A DNA stretch of 64,000 bases from Idiomarina zobellii (GTDB lineage Bacteria > Pseudomonadota > Gammaproteobacteria > Enterobacterales > Alteromonadaceae). The notes under the pieces were generated by a model. The model did no database searches. It was not told the DNA's origin and saw only the letters and a list, made by a program, of their open reading frames with translations. Below are positions 49,174-60,192 of this stretch, piece after piece (position 1 is the stretch's first letter; each line of letters opens with the position of its first letter). Where the stretch lies: the NCBI RefSeq assembly GCF_900100855.1, contig NZ_FNCB01000001.1:324124-388123 (forward strand), written 5' to 3'. Position numbers and translations under genes: made by a program.

Positions 49174-50559
49174 TTAAGCGCTATTCAGCTGCTCTTGAAA
49201 GTGGCGGCGTTTGTAGGCTTTTGATACTTTCTTCAGCCTGACAGACAGCAGTACGGCCGCCACACTCAGGCCACTAATAAAGCCTATCCAGAACCCAGCA
49301 GCGCCCATGGCTGGCACCACTAAGTTGGTTCGTCCTAGCACATACCCCACAGTTAAGCCGAAAGGCCAATAGGATATAAAAGCCAGTACCATAGGGTAAG
49401 TCGTATCTTTGTAGCCTCTCAGTGTTCCCATTGCCACGACCTGGAAGGTGTCGGACAAGGTAAAAATAGCAGCCAGCCCCATTAATGTTGCGGCTAAATT
49501 AATGACTTCTGTGTTCGGTGTGTAGAGACTGGCCAGGAAACTACCACCCAGGTACATAATAAGCCCGTTTACAGCCGCAAACACACCACCAAACCAAAGT
49601 GCAATTCTGAAGCTACGCATTGCGTTGTCAGGGTTTCCGGCACCAAGCGCAAACCCCACTCGCAACGTCACCGCCATAGAAATACTGAGAGGGACCATAT
49701 AGACCAACGAGCTTATGTTCAGGGCTATTTGGTGAGCTGAAACCACTGTCGCTCCTAACGGCGCTATTAACAGGGCAACCGCTGCGAATAAGCTCACCTC
49801 GAAAAACAGCGACATTGAAATAGGAAACCCCAGACGAATGACATAAGTCACGTCATCCCAGTTAGGTTTGTACCAACTGCGCAGTAAGCGGAGGCTCTTG
49901 TAGCGCTTGGCGCCAAAGGTATAAATAGCCATTGAAATCGCCATTCCCCAAAGCACGAGAGCCGTTGCTACACCACAGCCAGCGCCGCCAAGTGCCGGCA
50001 TTCCAAACTCGCCATATACGAAAATATAGTTCGCCGGAATATTGATGATAAGCCCGATAAAACCAATAATCAGCGATGGCATTGTGTTCGACATACCTTC
50101 GCAAAAGTTTCTCAGAACGGCATAAATAACAAAGCCGGGAATGCCCCAGGCAATGTAAAACAGATAGTCGAGCGTAACCTGCCGGAACTTGTCTTCTACT
50201 TCCATTAAGTCCAGTAACCACGGAGCGGAAGACATGCCTACTAAGGTTATCGCGCCAACAATGGCACAGGCATAGAAGCCCTGTTGCAGCATATTCGCCA
50301 TTTTACGATGACCACCAGAGCCGTCGAAATGGGAAATAATAGGCGCAAGCGCTAACGCCAAACCAAATACCAGCAAGGTTGCCGGCACAAAAATACTGCC
50401 ACCAACAGATACTGCTGCTAGGTCAATCGCACTTTTTCGGCCCGCCATTACCGTATCGACAACACTCATGAGCATTTGTGTCAGCTGTGCGATAAGTATA
50501 GGGCCCGTCAGTCGAGCAAGTTTTACCACTTCGCTTTTATTGTCTTGCCAGGATTTCAC
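49174..50559 (-). CDS. norM: MATE efflux transporter NorM/MdtK
   Basis: A 461-residue sodium- or proton-driven multidrug pump with twelve hydrophobic segments. It is closely similar in pattern to E. coli MdtK: VDTVMAGRKSAIDLAAV, CEGMSNTMPSLIIGFIGLIINIPANY-type region, GGAGCGVATA and GAAGFWIGFISGL. The start is GTG at 50559 with no clear ribosome site. It converges on the his operon. It is distinct from the MATE gene beside uvrB. Confidence 0.92.
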   Translation of the reverse strand: MKSWQDNKSEVVKLARLTGPILIAQLTQMLMSVVDTVMAGRKSAIDLAAVSVGGSIFVPATLLVFGLALALAPIISHFDGSGGHRKMANMLQQGFYACAIVGAITLVGMSSAPWLLDLMEVEDKFRQVTLDYLFYIAWGIPGFVIYAVLRNFCEGMSNTMPSLIIGFIGLIINIPANYIFVYGEFGMPALGGAGCGVATALVLWGMAISMAIYTFGAKRYKSLRLLRSWYKPNWDDVTYVIRLGFPISMSLFFEVSLFAAVALLIAPLGATVVSAHQIALNISSLVYMVPLSISMAVTLRVGFALGAGNPDNAMRSFRIALWFGGVFAAVNGLIMYLGGSFLASLYTPNTEVINLAATLMGLAAIFTLSDTFQVVAMGTLRGYKDTTYPMVLAFISYWPFGLTVGYVLGRTNLVVPAMGAAGFWIGFISGLSVAAVLLSVRLKKVSKAYKRRHFQEQLNSA

Positions 50560-50601
50560 GTTGGAGTGTCTCGCTCGTTTTGACCTTTCAGGGATTGTCG
50601 C

Positions 50602-51384
50602 TTATGCGTTTATAAACTGAACCAGTTTATCATTGACTTCTGACGGGTGAGTTAACGGTCCCATGTGCCCCGCTGCTATCGACTCTCGTTTTAAGTCACT
50701 AATGACCGTCGATAAAGCATCTGCCACAGCCTTAGCACTACGACGCGTATGCTCCCCCTGAACAAGCAATACCGGTTGCTCAACAGCCGCATAATCATTC
50801 AGTCGCTTGGGCTCATTGAGCAAGGCATCAAAGTCGAGTGCGACCTTAGCGGCCTGCTTTACCATCAACGCCTGTATTTTGGACGGCAAGGCGTCGAAAT
50901 AGCCCGGACTGTTCCAGTAATCGACAAAGGTGCGGGTGCACTCTTCAGCGTCTTTACCATGCATCGCCTGGCTAATTTCTTGTATTTCAATCATCCCGGG
51001 GGAGTCGTCAGCTAACACATGAAAAGCCACAGGTTCATACACCGCCAGTTTTGAGATTGCGAAAGGTTGCTCCAAGGCGAGTTTAAGCGCCAAAGCCCCT
51101 CCATAAGAGTGACCAACAACATCAATAGCAGTATCAATTTTTAACGCTGAAATAGCCTCTACCACTCGCGGGACTTCATCGGCTAAGCGAAAGTTTGCCA
51201 CCGCTTCAGGCTCTGGCGCTTTGCCATAACCAAGCAGGTCGACAGCAATGACGAAGCGAGAATGGCTTAAGCGTTGAATTAAATCTCGCCACTGAGAACT
51301 TGCACTTTGTGAGCTATGCAACAACAGCACTGGAGGGTTGTGCTTCTCACCGAAAACGTATACTCCGGAACCTAATTCTGACAT
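50602..51384 (-). CDS. Alpha/beta hydrolase
   Basis: A 260-residue alpha/beta hydrolase with nucleophile S93 in VVGHSYGGA and a late GHMGPLTHP giving the catalytic histidine. It resembles haloperoxidase/esterase-like members, with no clue to substrate. It is 9 bp downstream of the MAPEG gene, so the two probably share a transcript. Confidence 0.83.
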   Translation of the reverse strand: MSELGSGVYVFGEKHNPPVLLLHSSQSASSQWRDLIQRLSHSRFVIAVDLLGYGKAPEPEAVANFRLADEVPRVVEAISALKIDTAIDVVGHSYGGALALKLALEQPFAISKLAVYEPVAFHVLADDSPGMIEIQEISQAMHGKDAEECTRTFVDYWNSPGYFDALPSKIQALMVKQAAKVALDFDALLNEPKRLNDYAAVEQPVLLVQGEHTRRSAKAVADALSTVISDLKRESIAAGHMGPLTHPSEVNDKLVQFINA

Positions 51385-51393
51385 GTCACTTCT

Positions 51394-51795
51394 CTACAGC
51401 AGACTAAAGCCGATAAATTGACCCACGCAGATCCCGGCACTGAATAGTAGAACAGCGAAGGTGCCCAACACGCCTATGGTGCGGAAAATACTTGGCCCAA
51501 TCGTTTTGGTTAAACCAATAGCATGGCTTATACGAGCAATTAATGTAGCAATTCCAATGCCGTGAACAAGCTCAGTTGAGGTCCCATTAGCTTCAACCAT
51601 ACCAAGCAAAATAAGAATAAACGGAACATACTCAATAAAGTTACCGTGGACCCGTACCGCCACTTTCAGCTCGTCTTCTCCACCGGTACCAATACCAACA
51701 CGATACTTCCAGCGTAAGCGAACAATTCGCACAGCCAAAATTAAATAAAGTACTGCAAGTAAGCCAGCGTAAAAACCGGTGATGCGAATATCCAT
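51394..51795 (-). CDS. MAPEG family membrane protein
   Basis: A 133-residue protein with four membrane helices and the MAPEG pattern: V-R-x-H-x-N-x-x-E-Y-V-P near 50-60 and A-R-x-x-H-A-x-G-L near 87-95. Eukaryotic relatives are glutathione transferases and peroxidases; bacterial roles are poorly defined. Confidence 0.85.
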   Translation of the reverse strand: MDIRITGFYAGLLAVLYLILAVRIVRLRWKYRVGIGTGGEDELKVAVRVHGNFIEYVPFILILLGMVEANGTSTELVHGIGIATLIARISHAIGLTKTIGPSIFRTIGVLGTFAVLLFSAGICVGQFIGFSLL

Positions 51796-51813
51796 TGTGC
51801 CGCCCCTTTATTC

Positions 51814-51839
51814 AAAAAAGGCCCACCAAGTGAGCCTTT
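51814..51839 (-). terminator. Terminator after adk
   Basis: On the minus strand AAAGGC-TCAC pairs with GTGG-GCCTTT (10 bp with one G-T pair, 3-nt loop) and a T run follows. It starts five bases past the adk stop. Confidence 0.85.
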
Positions 51840-51843
51840 GTGT

Positions 51844-52512
<669 letters not shown>

Positions 52513-52603
52513 TCAAAAGTCTGCCACGAACTTTACCCTGACAGGCAAGCTATTACAAGCTTAGAGAAGCGCTGCGGCCAATGGTATGACCGCAGCAGGA
52601 AGG

Positions 52604-54517
52604 TTATGCGTTAAGCATTAACTTATTCAGTTTAGTGACAAATGACGCTGGATCTTTCAAGTTTCCACGCTCTGCGAGCGTGGCTTGATCGAGCAAAACT
52701 TCAGCCCATTCTTTGAAGGTGTCGTCGTCTTTTTCCAACATACGCTGAACTAAGGCGTGCTCTGGATTTACCTCAAAGATATACTTGGTTTCAGGAACAG
52801 CCTGACCAGCAGCTTCCATTAACTTAGCCATTTGCGTACTCATATCATGCTCGTCGGTAATGATACACGCCGGTGAGTCTGTCAAACGATGAGTCACGCG
52901 CACTTTCTTCACTTTGTCACCCAAAGCTTTTTCGAAACGCTCAAGGTTCTCTTTAAAGGCTTCTTCCGCTTTTTCTTGCTCAGCCTTATTTTCTTCGTCG
53001 TCGAGCTCACCAAGATCCAGGTCGCCACGAGTGACCGACTGTAACTGTTTCTCTTTGAACTCGGTTAAATGGCTCATGAGCCATTCATCGATTCGATCAG
53101 ACAACAACAGAACTTCAATGCCTTTCTTACGGAAAATTTCCAATGCAGGGTTATTCTTCGCAGCTTCGTAGCTATCTGCCACAATGTAGAAGATCTTATC
53201 CTGAGCATCTTTCATGCGCTCAATGTAGTCGTCAAGACTAACAGACTGAACAGCACTGTCGTTATGAGTCGATGCAAAGCGCAGTAACTCAGCGATGCGC
53301 TCACGATTACTGTGATCTTCCGCCGGACCTTCTTTCAAGACATTACCGAAGGTATCCCAGAACTGCTGGTACTCTTCTTTATTGTCCTTCGCTAGTTTCT
53401 TCAGAATTTGTAGCACTTTTTTAGTGCTACCGTTGCGCATGGAACGGGTAATTTTATTGTCCTGAAGAATTTCGCGAGACACATTCAACGGCAAGTCGTT
53501 TGAGTCCACCAAACCGCGTACAAAGCGCAGATAAGTCGGCATTAACTGCTCTGCGTCATCCATAATGAAGACACGCTTAACATACAGCTTCACGCCATGC
53601 TGCTGTTCACGGTTCCATAAGTCCCAGGGCGCTCTTTTCGGAATGTACAACAAGTTTGTGTACTCTGTAGTGCCTTCCACCTTATTGTGCGTCCAAAGCA
53701 GTGGCTCATCAAAGTCGTGCGCAACGGTTTTATAGAACTCTTTGTATTCGTCGTCAGTAATTTCTGACTTGTCACGCGTCCACAGCGCTTTACCTGAGTT
53801 TACTGTTTCCCACTCGCCTGGCTGTGCTTCTACCTTGTTGCCTTCACTGTCTTCAGATTCAGGTACTGGCTCTTTCCACATTTGTACAGGAATACTCAGG
53901 TGCTCTGAGTATTTGTTAATAATACCCCGCAGACGATACTCGTCTAAGAACTCCTCAGCGTCATCTTTTAAGTGCAGAACAATGTCCGTACCACGACGCG
54001 CCTTTTCAATGTCAGCAATTTCGAACTCACCTTCACCACGCGAACGCCACTCAACACCGGCAGTGTTATTATCGAGCGCAGAGCGAGTGCGTACAGTGAC
54101 CTCTTCGGCAACAATAAATGCTGAATAGAAACCAACACCAAACTGACCAATAAGCTGACTGTCTTTTGCCTGGTCACCTGACAGCTGCCCAAAAAACTCA
54201 GCTGTGCCCGACTTAGCGATAGTGCCCAAATTGTTCATGACATCGTCTCGGGTCATGCCGATACCGTTATCGCTTATGGTGATAGTTTTAGCGTCTTTAT
54301 CGACCGAAATACGGACGAACAACTCACTGTCGTCGCCGTATAAAGAGTTGTCACTCAGCGCTTTAAAGCGCAGCTTATCCGCCGCGTCAGACGCGTTGGA
54401 AACCAATTCACGTAAGAAAATTTCTTTATTGGAATACAAAGAATGGATCATCAAATGAAGTAATTGTTTTACTTCTGTCTGAAACCCGTGTTTTTCCATT
54501 TGACCGGCTTCCGCCAT
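52604..54517 (-). CDS. htpG: Chaperone HtpG (Hsp90)
   Basis: ATP-dependent Hsp90 chaperone, 637 residues. The GHKL ATPase motifs are present: [19 protein letters not shown] and [11 protein letters not shown]. Middle and C-terminal dimerisation domains follow. A sigma-32 promoter lies just upstream, overlapping the spacer after recR. Confidence 0.97.
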   Translation of the reverse strand: MAEAGQMEKHGFQTEVKQLLHLMIHSLYSNKEIFLRELVSNASDAADKLRFKALSDNSLYGDDSELFVRISVDKDAKTITISDNGIGMTRDDVMNNLGTIAKSGTAEFFGQLSGDQAKDSQLIGQFGVGFYSAFIVAEEVTVRTRSALDNNTAGVEWRSRGEGEFEIADIEKARRGTDIVLHLKDDAEEFLDEYRLRGIINKYSEHLSIPVQMWKEPVPESEDSEGNKVEAQPGEWETVNSGKALWTRDKSEITDDEYKEFYKTVAHDFDEPLLWTHNKVEGTTEYTNLLYIPKRAPWDLWNREQQHGVKLYVKRVFIMDDAEQLMPTYLRFVRGLVDSNDLPLNVSREILQDNKITRSMRNGSTKKVLQILKKLAKDNKEEYQQFWDTFGNVLKEGPAEDHSNRERIAELLRFASTHNDSAVQSVSLDDYIERMKDAQDKIFYIVADSYEAAKNNPALEIFRKKGIEVLLLSDRIDEWLMSHLTEFKEKQLQSVTRGDLDLGELDDEENKAEQEKAEEAFKENLERFEKALGDKVKKVRVTHRLTDSPACIITDEHDMSTQMAKLMEAAGQAVPETKYIFEVNPEHALVQRMLEKDDDTFKEWAEVLLDQATLAERGNLKDPASFVTKLNKLMLNA

Positions 54518-54565
54518 AGTGTTTTCTCCTACTGTTTAAAACGTACAGTGATACCTATCGTTTTA

Positions 54566-54593
54566 AAATGGGGATGACACCAGGCTTTTCAAG
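54566..54593 (-). promoter_or_regulatory. Sigma-32 heat-shock promoter of htpG
   Basis: On the minus strand CTTGAAA (54587-54593) and CCCCATTT (54566-54573) are separated by 13 bp, a near-perfect RpoH promoter. It begins right after the recR stop and 49 bp before the htpG start. Confidence 0.88.
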
Positions 54594-55199
54594 TCAGCGA
54601 GTGAATTGTTTTCGGCCACTAAAAGCGTGACCTAAAGTTGTTTGGTCAACGTAACCCAGTTCACCGCCTACAGGAACACCGTGAGCGATGCGAGTCGTGT
54701 TAATGTTGTACTGATCCGCCATGTCCGCAATGTAATGCGCTGTCGCATCACCTTCTACGGTGGGGTTAGTGGCAAGTATGATTTCTTCGATATTGTCCGA
54801 TTGAAGCTGCTGCTCGAGTTTATCTAAGCCAATATCGGAAGGCCCAACACCATCAAGCGGCGATAAATGGCCCATTAGAACAAAGTAGCGCCCTTTAAAC
54901 TGGGATGTTTGCTCGATGGCTAAAACATCGGCCGGCGTTTCCACAACGCAAAGCACGCCACTGTCGCGACGTCTTTCATCGAGGCATATTGAGCAAAGGT
55001 CATTTTCCGTTAATGTTCGACAACTATTACAGTGTCCTACGGTTTCAACGGCATGTTTTAAAGAGTCAGATAACCGTGAAGCACCCGGCTTGTCCCGTTC
55101 CAGTAAATGGAAAGCCATACGCTGTGCGCTTTTCTGCCCAACACCAGGCAAACGCTTCAAGCTTTCCACCAGTTGTTCGATAGCCGGGCTTAACTTCAT
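54594..55199 (-). CDS. recR: Recombination protein RecR
   Basis: RecFOR component that helps load RecA at gaps. The 201-residue protein has an N-terminal HhH ([17 protein letters not shown]), a C4 zinc finger (CNSC...CSIC) and a Toprim domain ([12 protein letters not shown]). It follows ybaB by 15 bp. Confidence 0.97.
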   Translation of the reverse strand: MKLSPAIEQLVESLKRLPGVGQKSAQRMAFHLLERDKPGASRLSDSLKHAVETVGHCNSCRTLTENDLCSICLDERRRDSGVLCVVETPADVLAIEQTSQFKGRYFVLMGHLSPLDGVGPSDIGLDKLEQQLQSDNIEEIILATNPTVEGDATAHYIADMADQYNINTTRIAHGVPVGGELGYVDQTTLGHAFSGRKQFTR

Positions 55200-55214
55200 T
55201 AAACTGACTCCGAA

Positions 55215-55541
55215 TTAAAACGGCATTTTAAAGCCTGGAGGCAAACCCATACCGCCAGTAATTTCAGACATACGCTCTTTGCTGGTCTCTTCAACGCGGC
55301 GTACTGCATCGTTTGTCGCTGCCGCAACTAAGTCTTCCAGCATTTCCTGGTCGTCGTCCATCAGGCTTGGGTCAATGCTAACGCGTTTCACGTTGTGATT
55401 GCCCAGCATAGTCACTTTCACCATGCCTGCACCAGCTTCGCCGGTGACTTCCATATTTGCGATTTCATCCTGGGCTTGCTGCATGCGCTCTTGCATTTGT
55501 TGCGCCTGCTTCATCATATTTCCCATTCCGCCTTTAAACAT
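55215..55541 (-). CDS. ybaB: Nucleoid-associated protein YbaB/EbfC
   Basis: Small dimeric DNA-binding protein, 108 residues, with the typical [17 protein letters not shown]-terminal helix and [11 protein letters not shown] end. It lies between dnaX and recR as in E. coli. Confidence 0.96.
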   Translation of the reverse strand: MFKGGMGNMMKQAQQMQERMQQAQDEIANMEVTGEAGAGMVKVTMLGNHNVKRVSIDPSLMDDDQEMLEDLVAAATNDAVRRVEETSKERMSEITGGMGLPPGFKMPF

Positions 55542-55570
55542 GTTTACTTCCTCATCATTAATTAAATACG

Positions 55571-57652
55571 TTAAAGCGCTTGCACCGATTCTTCATCAAT
55601 TTGTGCGCCGAAGCGTTTTTTCAACTCCATAACGCCATTATCTTTTTCCAAACGTTCTAAAGCACGCTTATGTCGATATTCATTGATACGCTGTTGCAGC
55701 ATAAGGGGCGTAGGGTTTGCCGGTGTACCTACAGCAAATGATACCACCGCGCTGCTTCCCAAGAGTCCTTGTAAAGACTCTCTCACAGCCTGCTCTGTCG
55801 CATTATTTAGAAGGGACTGTTGATCGCTGTTGACTAAAATAGTCCAGTTATCCCCTTCGTTGTCCTGTAATTCGGAGTTCAGTAACACCTGTCGAGCCAA
55901 ACCGGAAATATCCATACCCGCTATCATGGCGCTCCAGCGGTCAATGTCAGCTGCATCCTTAATTTCATCGGTAATTTCAGGGTAGTCGTAGCTGCTCGGG
56001 GCTGCATCGGAAGAATGCGGCTGCCCAGAGGTGTCAGCACTTCCTTGCGGGATTTCAGAAGACACGACTGGCTCAGTCTCTTTAAGCTTAGGCGCCTCTG
56101 GTGCCTGTGCCCGGGGTGCTTGTTTCTGCGGCGTTTCTCGAAAGTCTTTAGAAGCTATTTCATCTGGCTTTTTTTTTTGCATTAAGTCTTGCCGCATTTG
56201 CAGCAAGTCATCAAGACCCGATGCATCAGGCTGATCTTGTGATGCTTCTTCTTGCTCAGACACATTGTCGTTCGATTGCTGCGCCACCTGGTTATGTGGC
56301 TCCGATTTCTCCACCATGTCAGGAGTTGGTTCGTATGAATCTGCAAATTCATCGGTATTACCAAAGCTCACTGGCTCTTCATTGATTTCAGGAGGCTGTT
56401 CCGGCGTAGGCCGGTCGTCATGATACTCTGGTTTTAATTCTGGTTTTAATTCTGATTTTAGTTCTGGCTCTGGCCCGCCTGAAGGCTCATTTGGTTTCGA
56501 CAATTCAGCGGCTAAAGGTGTTTCTTCGCCGTTTGTCTCTTCGCCATTTGTTTCGTCAGTTAAAGGGCCTGCCTTAGGTCGAAATGCCAATAAACGAAGC
56601 AAGGTCATTTCCAGACCACTTCTGGCATCCACTGCATAAGGCTGCTCTCGCCGCCCTTCCAACACTATGCGATAAAATACTTGTATAAGTTCCGCCGGCA
56701 TTTGGCGCAACAGCGGCTTTATTATTTCTGCGTCATCAAATGCCTGCTGTGCATCAGGTAGCTGCTGCATGAGAGCCAGCTGGTGCAGCATATTCTGCAT
56801 TTCGACAAGCACGGAGCTTAAATCGGGAACAACAGCAACCATGGTATCAACACGTTGCATTAACGACGCCGCATCGTTATTTAATACATCTTTTAGCAGG
56901 CCAGCTATGTCAGCAGTGGGTACATTACCCAGCATTTGCCGAACACTGTCTAACAGCACTTCTCCATGACCCTGAGCAATAGCTTGGTCAGTCAGGCTCA
57001 GTGCATCTCGCATACTGCCTTTTGCGGCTCGCGCAAGTAAAGAAAGTGAGGTGGAATCCGCTGAAATACCTTCCTGCTGCAAAACATGCTGCAGCTGACC
57101 GGCAATATCTTCTTTTGAAAGCGCTTTTAAATTAAATTGTAAGCAACGGGAAAGTACGGTCACTGGTAGTTTTTGCGGATCAGTTGTGGCCAGCAAGAAC
57201 TTAACATGCTCCGGTGGCTCTTCCAGGGTTTTAAGAAGTGCATTGAAGCTATGACGCGACAGCATGTGTACCTCATCAATAAGGTACACTTTGTAACGCC
57301 CCCGAGTTGGACGGTACTGGACGTTATCGAGGAGCTCTCGCGTATCTTCTACTTTTGTTCGCGACGCCGCATCAATTTCTAACAAGTCGACAAAGCGTCC
57401 CTGATCAATTTCCTGGCAAGCAGAACATTGCCCGCATGGAGTTGAAGTCACTCCCGTATCGCAATTCAGAGCCTTAGCCAGAATTCGAGCTATTGTGGTT
57501 TTGCCAACGCCGCGCGTTCCGGAAAAGAGGTAAGCATGGTGAAGCCTTTGCTTAAGCAACGCATGTTCTAATGGTTTCAATACATGCTGCTGCCCAACCA
57601 CCTCAGAGAACTGAGACGGTCGCCACTTTCTTGCCAGAACTTGATAACTCAT
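55571..57652 (-). CDS. dnaX: DNA polymerase III tau/gamma subunit
   Basis: Clamp-loader ATPase; tau also holds polymerase cores and DnaB. The 693-residue protein has Walker [10 protein letters not shown] (about 45-53), a four-cysteine zinc module (C64-type [16 protein letters not shown]), DEVHMLS and an SRC sensor. A long acidic/proline-rich linker (about 365-545) precedes the C-terminal tau domain. An A10 run at codons 492-495 may generate a gamma form of about 497 residues. It follows apt by 21 bp. Confidence 0.97.
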   Translation of the reverse strand: MSYQVLARKWRPSQFSEVVGQQHVLKPLEHALLKQRLHHAYLFSGTRGVGKTTIARILAKALNCDTGVTSTPCGQCSACQEIDQGRFVDLLEIDAASRTKVEDTRELLDNVQYRPTRGRYKVYLIDEVHMLSRHSFNALLKTLEEPPEHVKFLLATTDPQKLPVTVLSRCLQFNLKALSKEDIAGQLQHVLQQEGISADSTSLSLLARAAKGSMRDALSLTDQAIAQGHGEVLLDSVRQMLGNVPTADIAGLLKDVLNNDAASLMQRVDTMVAVVPDLSSVLVEMQNMLHQLALMQQLPDAQQAFDDAEIIKPLLRQMPAELIQVFYRIVLEGRREQPYAVDARSGLEMTLLRLLAFRPKAGPLTDETNGEETNGEETPLAAELSKPNEPSGGPEPELKSELKPELKPEYHDDRPTPEQPPEINEEPVSFGNTDEFADSYEPTPDMVEKSEPHNQVAQQSNDNVSEQEEASQDQPDASGLDDLLQMRQDLMQKKKPDEIASKDFRETPQKQAPRAQAPEAPKLKETEPVVSSEIPQGSADTSGQPHSSDAAPSSYDYPEITDEIKDAADIDRWSAMIAGMDISGLARQVLLNSELQDNEGDNWTILVNSDQQSLLNNATEQAVRESLQGLLGSSAVVSFAVGTPANPTPLMLQQRINEYRHKRALERLEKDNGVMELKKRFGAQIDEESVQAL
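56169..56178 (-). other. A10 slippery run in dnaX (putative gamma-producing slippage site)
   Basis: On the coding strand codons CAA-AAA-AAA-AAG give ten consecutive A. The -1 frame stops at TGA two codons after the run (Ala-Arg-stop). The +1 frame stops at TAG after Ser-Gln-Met-Lys. Either slip would yield a gamma-like protein of 497-498 residues, cut in the linker. Thermus dnaX uses transcriptional slippage on an A9 run, while E. coli uses ribosomal -1 shifting on A6-G. Confidence 0.65.
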
Positions 57653-57673
57653 AAGAAACTCAGGTTATAGTTT

Positions 57674-58207
57674 TTAGAATTGACACAAGGTATAGCACGC
57701 AACACCCGCTTGCCGCAATTTATCTTCGCCACCGAGTTCAGGCAAAGAAACAACGAAAGCGGCTTCCGCAACCGTTGCTCCAGTCGAACGAATCAGCTTA
57801 TCTGCGGCTAAAACAGTTCCACCGGTAGCCAATAAGTCATCGATAATGAGAACCTTATCATTGCTCGTTAAAGCGTTCTCATGCATTTGTAGCTCATCAG
57901 TACCATATTCCAGTGCGTAAGTTTGACTGACGATATTACCGGGAAGCTTTCCGGGCTTTCTTAGTAACGTTATGCCACAACCAAGTGCGTAAGCTAATGC
58001 CGACCCGAATAAGAAACCCCGAGCTTCAATAGCCGCAATTTGGGTCACTCCACTTTTTTCATAACGCTGTTTAAGTGCATCAATACTGCTCTTAAAAGCA
58101 TCGTGATTTTGCAATAGTGGAGTAATATCCCGGAAAACAATTCCCGGTTTTGGGTAGTCGTGAATAGCACCGATAGAGTCCTTCACTTCCTTTAGACTTG
58201 CTTCCAT
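57674..58207 (-). CDS. apt: Adenine phosphoribosyltransferase
   Basis: Purine salvage: adenine plus PRPP to AMP. The 177-residue protein has the PRPP-binding motif VLIIDDLLATGGT and an N-terminal FRDITPLL. AAGGAT precedes the ATG. Upstream of dnaX as in E. coli, and 17 bp after the response-regulator gene. Confidence 0.97.
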   Translation of the reverse strand: MEASLKEVKDSIGAIHDYPKPGIVFRDITPLLQNHDAFKSSIDALKQRYEKSGVTQIAAIEARGFLFGSALAYALGCGITLLRKPGKLPGNIVSQTYALEYGTDELQMHENALTSNDKVLIIDDLLATGGTVLAADKLIRSTGATVAEAAFVVSLPELGGEDKLRQAGVACYTLCQF

Positions 58208-58224
58208 AAATCCTTGCTCTTCAG

Positions 58225-58611
58225 TTAAGCAACCGCTTTAGCTGACCAATTCTGGACAGAGTCTACTAAATACTCTGCATCCAACGGCTTAGATAAACAT
58301 TGTGTTGCACCGGCGGCCAGTGCTTTAGGCTCTACCTCAACTAATGAGTCAGTCGACATAAAGAGTAACGGTGCATTTCTATAGTTCTCGAGTTCTCTCA
58401 AGTTTTTCAACAGCGAGAAACCGTCCATGACCGGCATTTTGTGGTCAATGAGAATAATATCGTAGTAATCTTTTTTGGCCTTACTAAGACCGTCAAGCCC
58501 ATCTTGGGCAGTTTGAATGTCGAGCTTTAACGGCTCTAACATTCTACGAATTGCCTGAAGCGTGTTGTCTTTATCTTCGACAATAAGCATTGAAATGGAC
58601 ATAACTGTCAC
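58225..58611 (-). CDS. Single-domain response regulator (CheY-like)
   Basis: A 128-residue receiver domain with no output domain. Acidic pocket residues E12 and D13, phospho-acceptor D56 (ILIDHKMPVMDG), T87/S86 and K108 (SKP) are present. The start is GTG at 58611, favoured by AAGG about five bases upstream; ATG at 58602 is an alternative. The partner kinase is not in the window. It precedes apt closely, so it may share a transcript. Confidence 0.88.
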   Translation of the reverse strand: MTVMSISMLIVEDKDNTLQAIRRMLEPLKLDIQTAQDGLDGLSKAKKDYYDIILIDHKMPVMDGFSLLKNLRELENYRNAPLLFMSTDSLVEVEPKALAAGATQCLSKPLDAEYLVDSVQNWSAKAVA

Positions 58612-58641
58612 TTACACCTTAAGCCTTTTACAGCTTGACTA

Positions 58642-58764
58642 TTAGGCAGATAACACTTGTATTAGGCGCAGTACTAATGGCAAGCAGCCTGCGATAACAA
58701 ACAAGACAATAGCGAACAACAAATAACCGAACCCAGCAGGTTCTTTAAACGACTCTGATGACAT
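58642..58764 (-). CDS. Putative 40-residue single-span membrane protein
   Basis: A short ORF with a perfect AGGAGG (58773-58778) eight bases before its ATG. The product begins MSSESFKEPAGFGYLL, has one hydrophobic helix (about 12-33) and ends QVLSA. It lies alone between the response regulator and the TonB cluster. The strong ribosome site and membrane pattern support it. No family recognised. Confidence 0.6.
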   Translation of the reverse strand: MSSESFKEPAGFGYLLFAIVLFVIAGCLPLVLRLIQVLSA

Positions 58765-58837
58765 ACCATCTACCTCCTAAATAAGTCGAGGCAGATCATA
58801 CTTGATCCTTCCGGTTGATAAAAGCAGTTCAGCCAAT

Positions 58838-58870
58838 AAAAAACCCGACCTAATTAGGCCGGGTTTTTTT
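58838..58870. terminator. Terminator between the TonB cluster and the small ORF
   Basis: AAAAAACCCG pairs with CGGGTTTTTT, with an inner CCTA/TAGG extension after one mismatch. A and T runs on either side suit both strands. On the minus strand it would act on transcripts leaving the small ORF region before the TPR gene's end. Confidence 0.75.
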
Positions 58871-58896
58871 AAGATAACGAACGCTATCAGGTTAAA

Positions 58897-60189
58897 TTAT
58901 AATTCAATGCCTTTGCGTTTCGCGGTTGATTGAATATAACCTTTCCAGCTGCGAGCACTACGACGTTGACCGTCGAATTTAGCTGCTTCGTTAACGTATC
59001 TCATTGCCTGGCGGTAGTCACCACCGTAGAAATACGCTTCAGCTAAAGACATATAAACACGACCTTCGTCACGACCTTCTAAATAGTCCAATGCTTTTTT
59101 CAAAGGCTCTGCTGCTGCAATGTACTGTTCGTTTAGCAGCATAATGTTACCGCGTTTACGATAGTACTCACCTTTGTTATCGGCATCTTCTGCAGCTTCC
59201 GCTGCACGAAGGTACCATTCAACCGCTTTATCTAGCGTTTTCGCACGATGATAGCTGTTTGCTATGGTCGCGAAATTCTTAGCGGTTTGCTCAATATCGC
59301 CTGCTTCTACATGCTTTTCCATAGTAGTAGCTGCTTTATACGGAATACCTTCATTATCATAAAGCTGAACCAGCATTTTAAATTGGCTTTCTTTATCTAG
59401 GTATCCTGCTAAATAAGCAACTTCTATGGTTTGAAGCGCTTTCGCTAAGTTCTCTTCCAGCATGTAGAACTGCGCTAACTGCGGCCACCATTGAGTCACT
59501 TCAGGAAGCTTATTCAAGCCTTCCTCAAGTACCCCAATTGCATCCGAGTACATTTTACGCTCGTAGTAAGAAGCCATCATTAACGTGTAAACGTTTTTGT
59601 CCGGCTCTCCATACTCTAGCGCAGCTTCAGCAAATGGGATTATCTGAGCGAATTCCTTCTTCTGGTAATAGGCATTCGCCATGTACAAGAAGACTTGAGG
59701 ATCTTTCTCGCCAGTAAACTGAACCCACTTACGAAGGTACTCGATAGACTGGTCATACTTTTCTTCCTGAAGGCTGATTTGGCCAACAAGTTTCATAGCT
59801 GCAGCTTGGTCACTCCAGCCTAAAACATCTTGGTCAACCGAGCTTTTCAAGACTCTCAAAGCATCCGCCATACGCTCGTCAGCAGCATAGAGGTTACCAA
59901 GGAAGCGACCTAAATACGCAGAGTCGTAGCCAGGATCTGGCTCCTGCTCTTCCAGTACCGCTATCGCTTCTTTAATTTGCTCTTCTTCGTAAAGCTCGAA
60001 CGCATCCATAATAGCGCGACCAATACTTTGCGAAGCCGCTTTATTGTCGCGAGCTTTTTTCTGCGCCTCAACGGTCTCTTTGTCCGGAATGTTGAAGCCA
60101 AGGTCCTGGGCCGAAGCCTGGACCGTGGTCATCGACATAACCGAAACAAAAGCCAGGGCACTAACAAATGTTTTCGCTAAATATTTCAT
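58897..60189 (-). CDS. TPR-repeat protein of the TonB2-type cluster
   Basis: A 430-residue periplasmic protein with signal peptide (about 1-27) and many tetratricopeptide-like helical repeats from about residue 60 to 420. Proteins of this type end TonB2-type operons in Vibrio, Shewanella and Idiomarina, and probably scaffold the complex. It starts 3 bp after tonB, so it belongs to the operon. Confidence 0.87.
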   Translation of the reverse strand: MKYLAKTFVSALAFVSVMSMTTVQASAQDLGFNIPDKETVEAQKKARDNKAASQSIGRAIMDAFELYEEEQIKEAIAVLEEQEPDPGYDSAYLGRFLGNLYAADERMADALRVLKSSVDQDVLGWSDQAAAMKLVGQISLQEEKYDQSIEYLRKWVQFTGEKDPQVFLYMANAYYQKKEFAQIIPFAEAALEYGEPDKNVYTLMMASYYERKMYSDAIGVLEEGLNKLPEVTQWWPQLAQFYMLEENLAKALQTIEVAYLAGYLDKESQFKMLVQLYDNEGIPYKAATTMEKHVEAGDIEQTAKNFATIANSYHRAKTLDKAVEWYLRAAEAAEDADNKGEYYRKRGNIMLLNEQYIAAAEPLKKALDYLEGRDEGRVYMSLAEAYFYGGDYRQAMRYVNEAAKFDGQRRSARSWKGYIQSTAKRKGIEL

Positions 60190-60192
60190 TTC

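Noticed and set aside
52571-52596. GCTGCGG/CCGCAGC hairpin just after htpG as a terminator
   Set aside because: Seven-bp stem with a 12-nt loop and no T run; may let transcription continue into adk.
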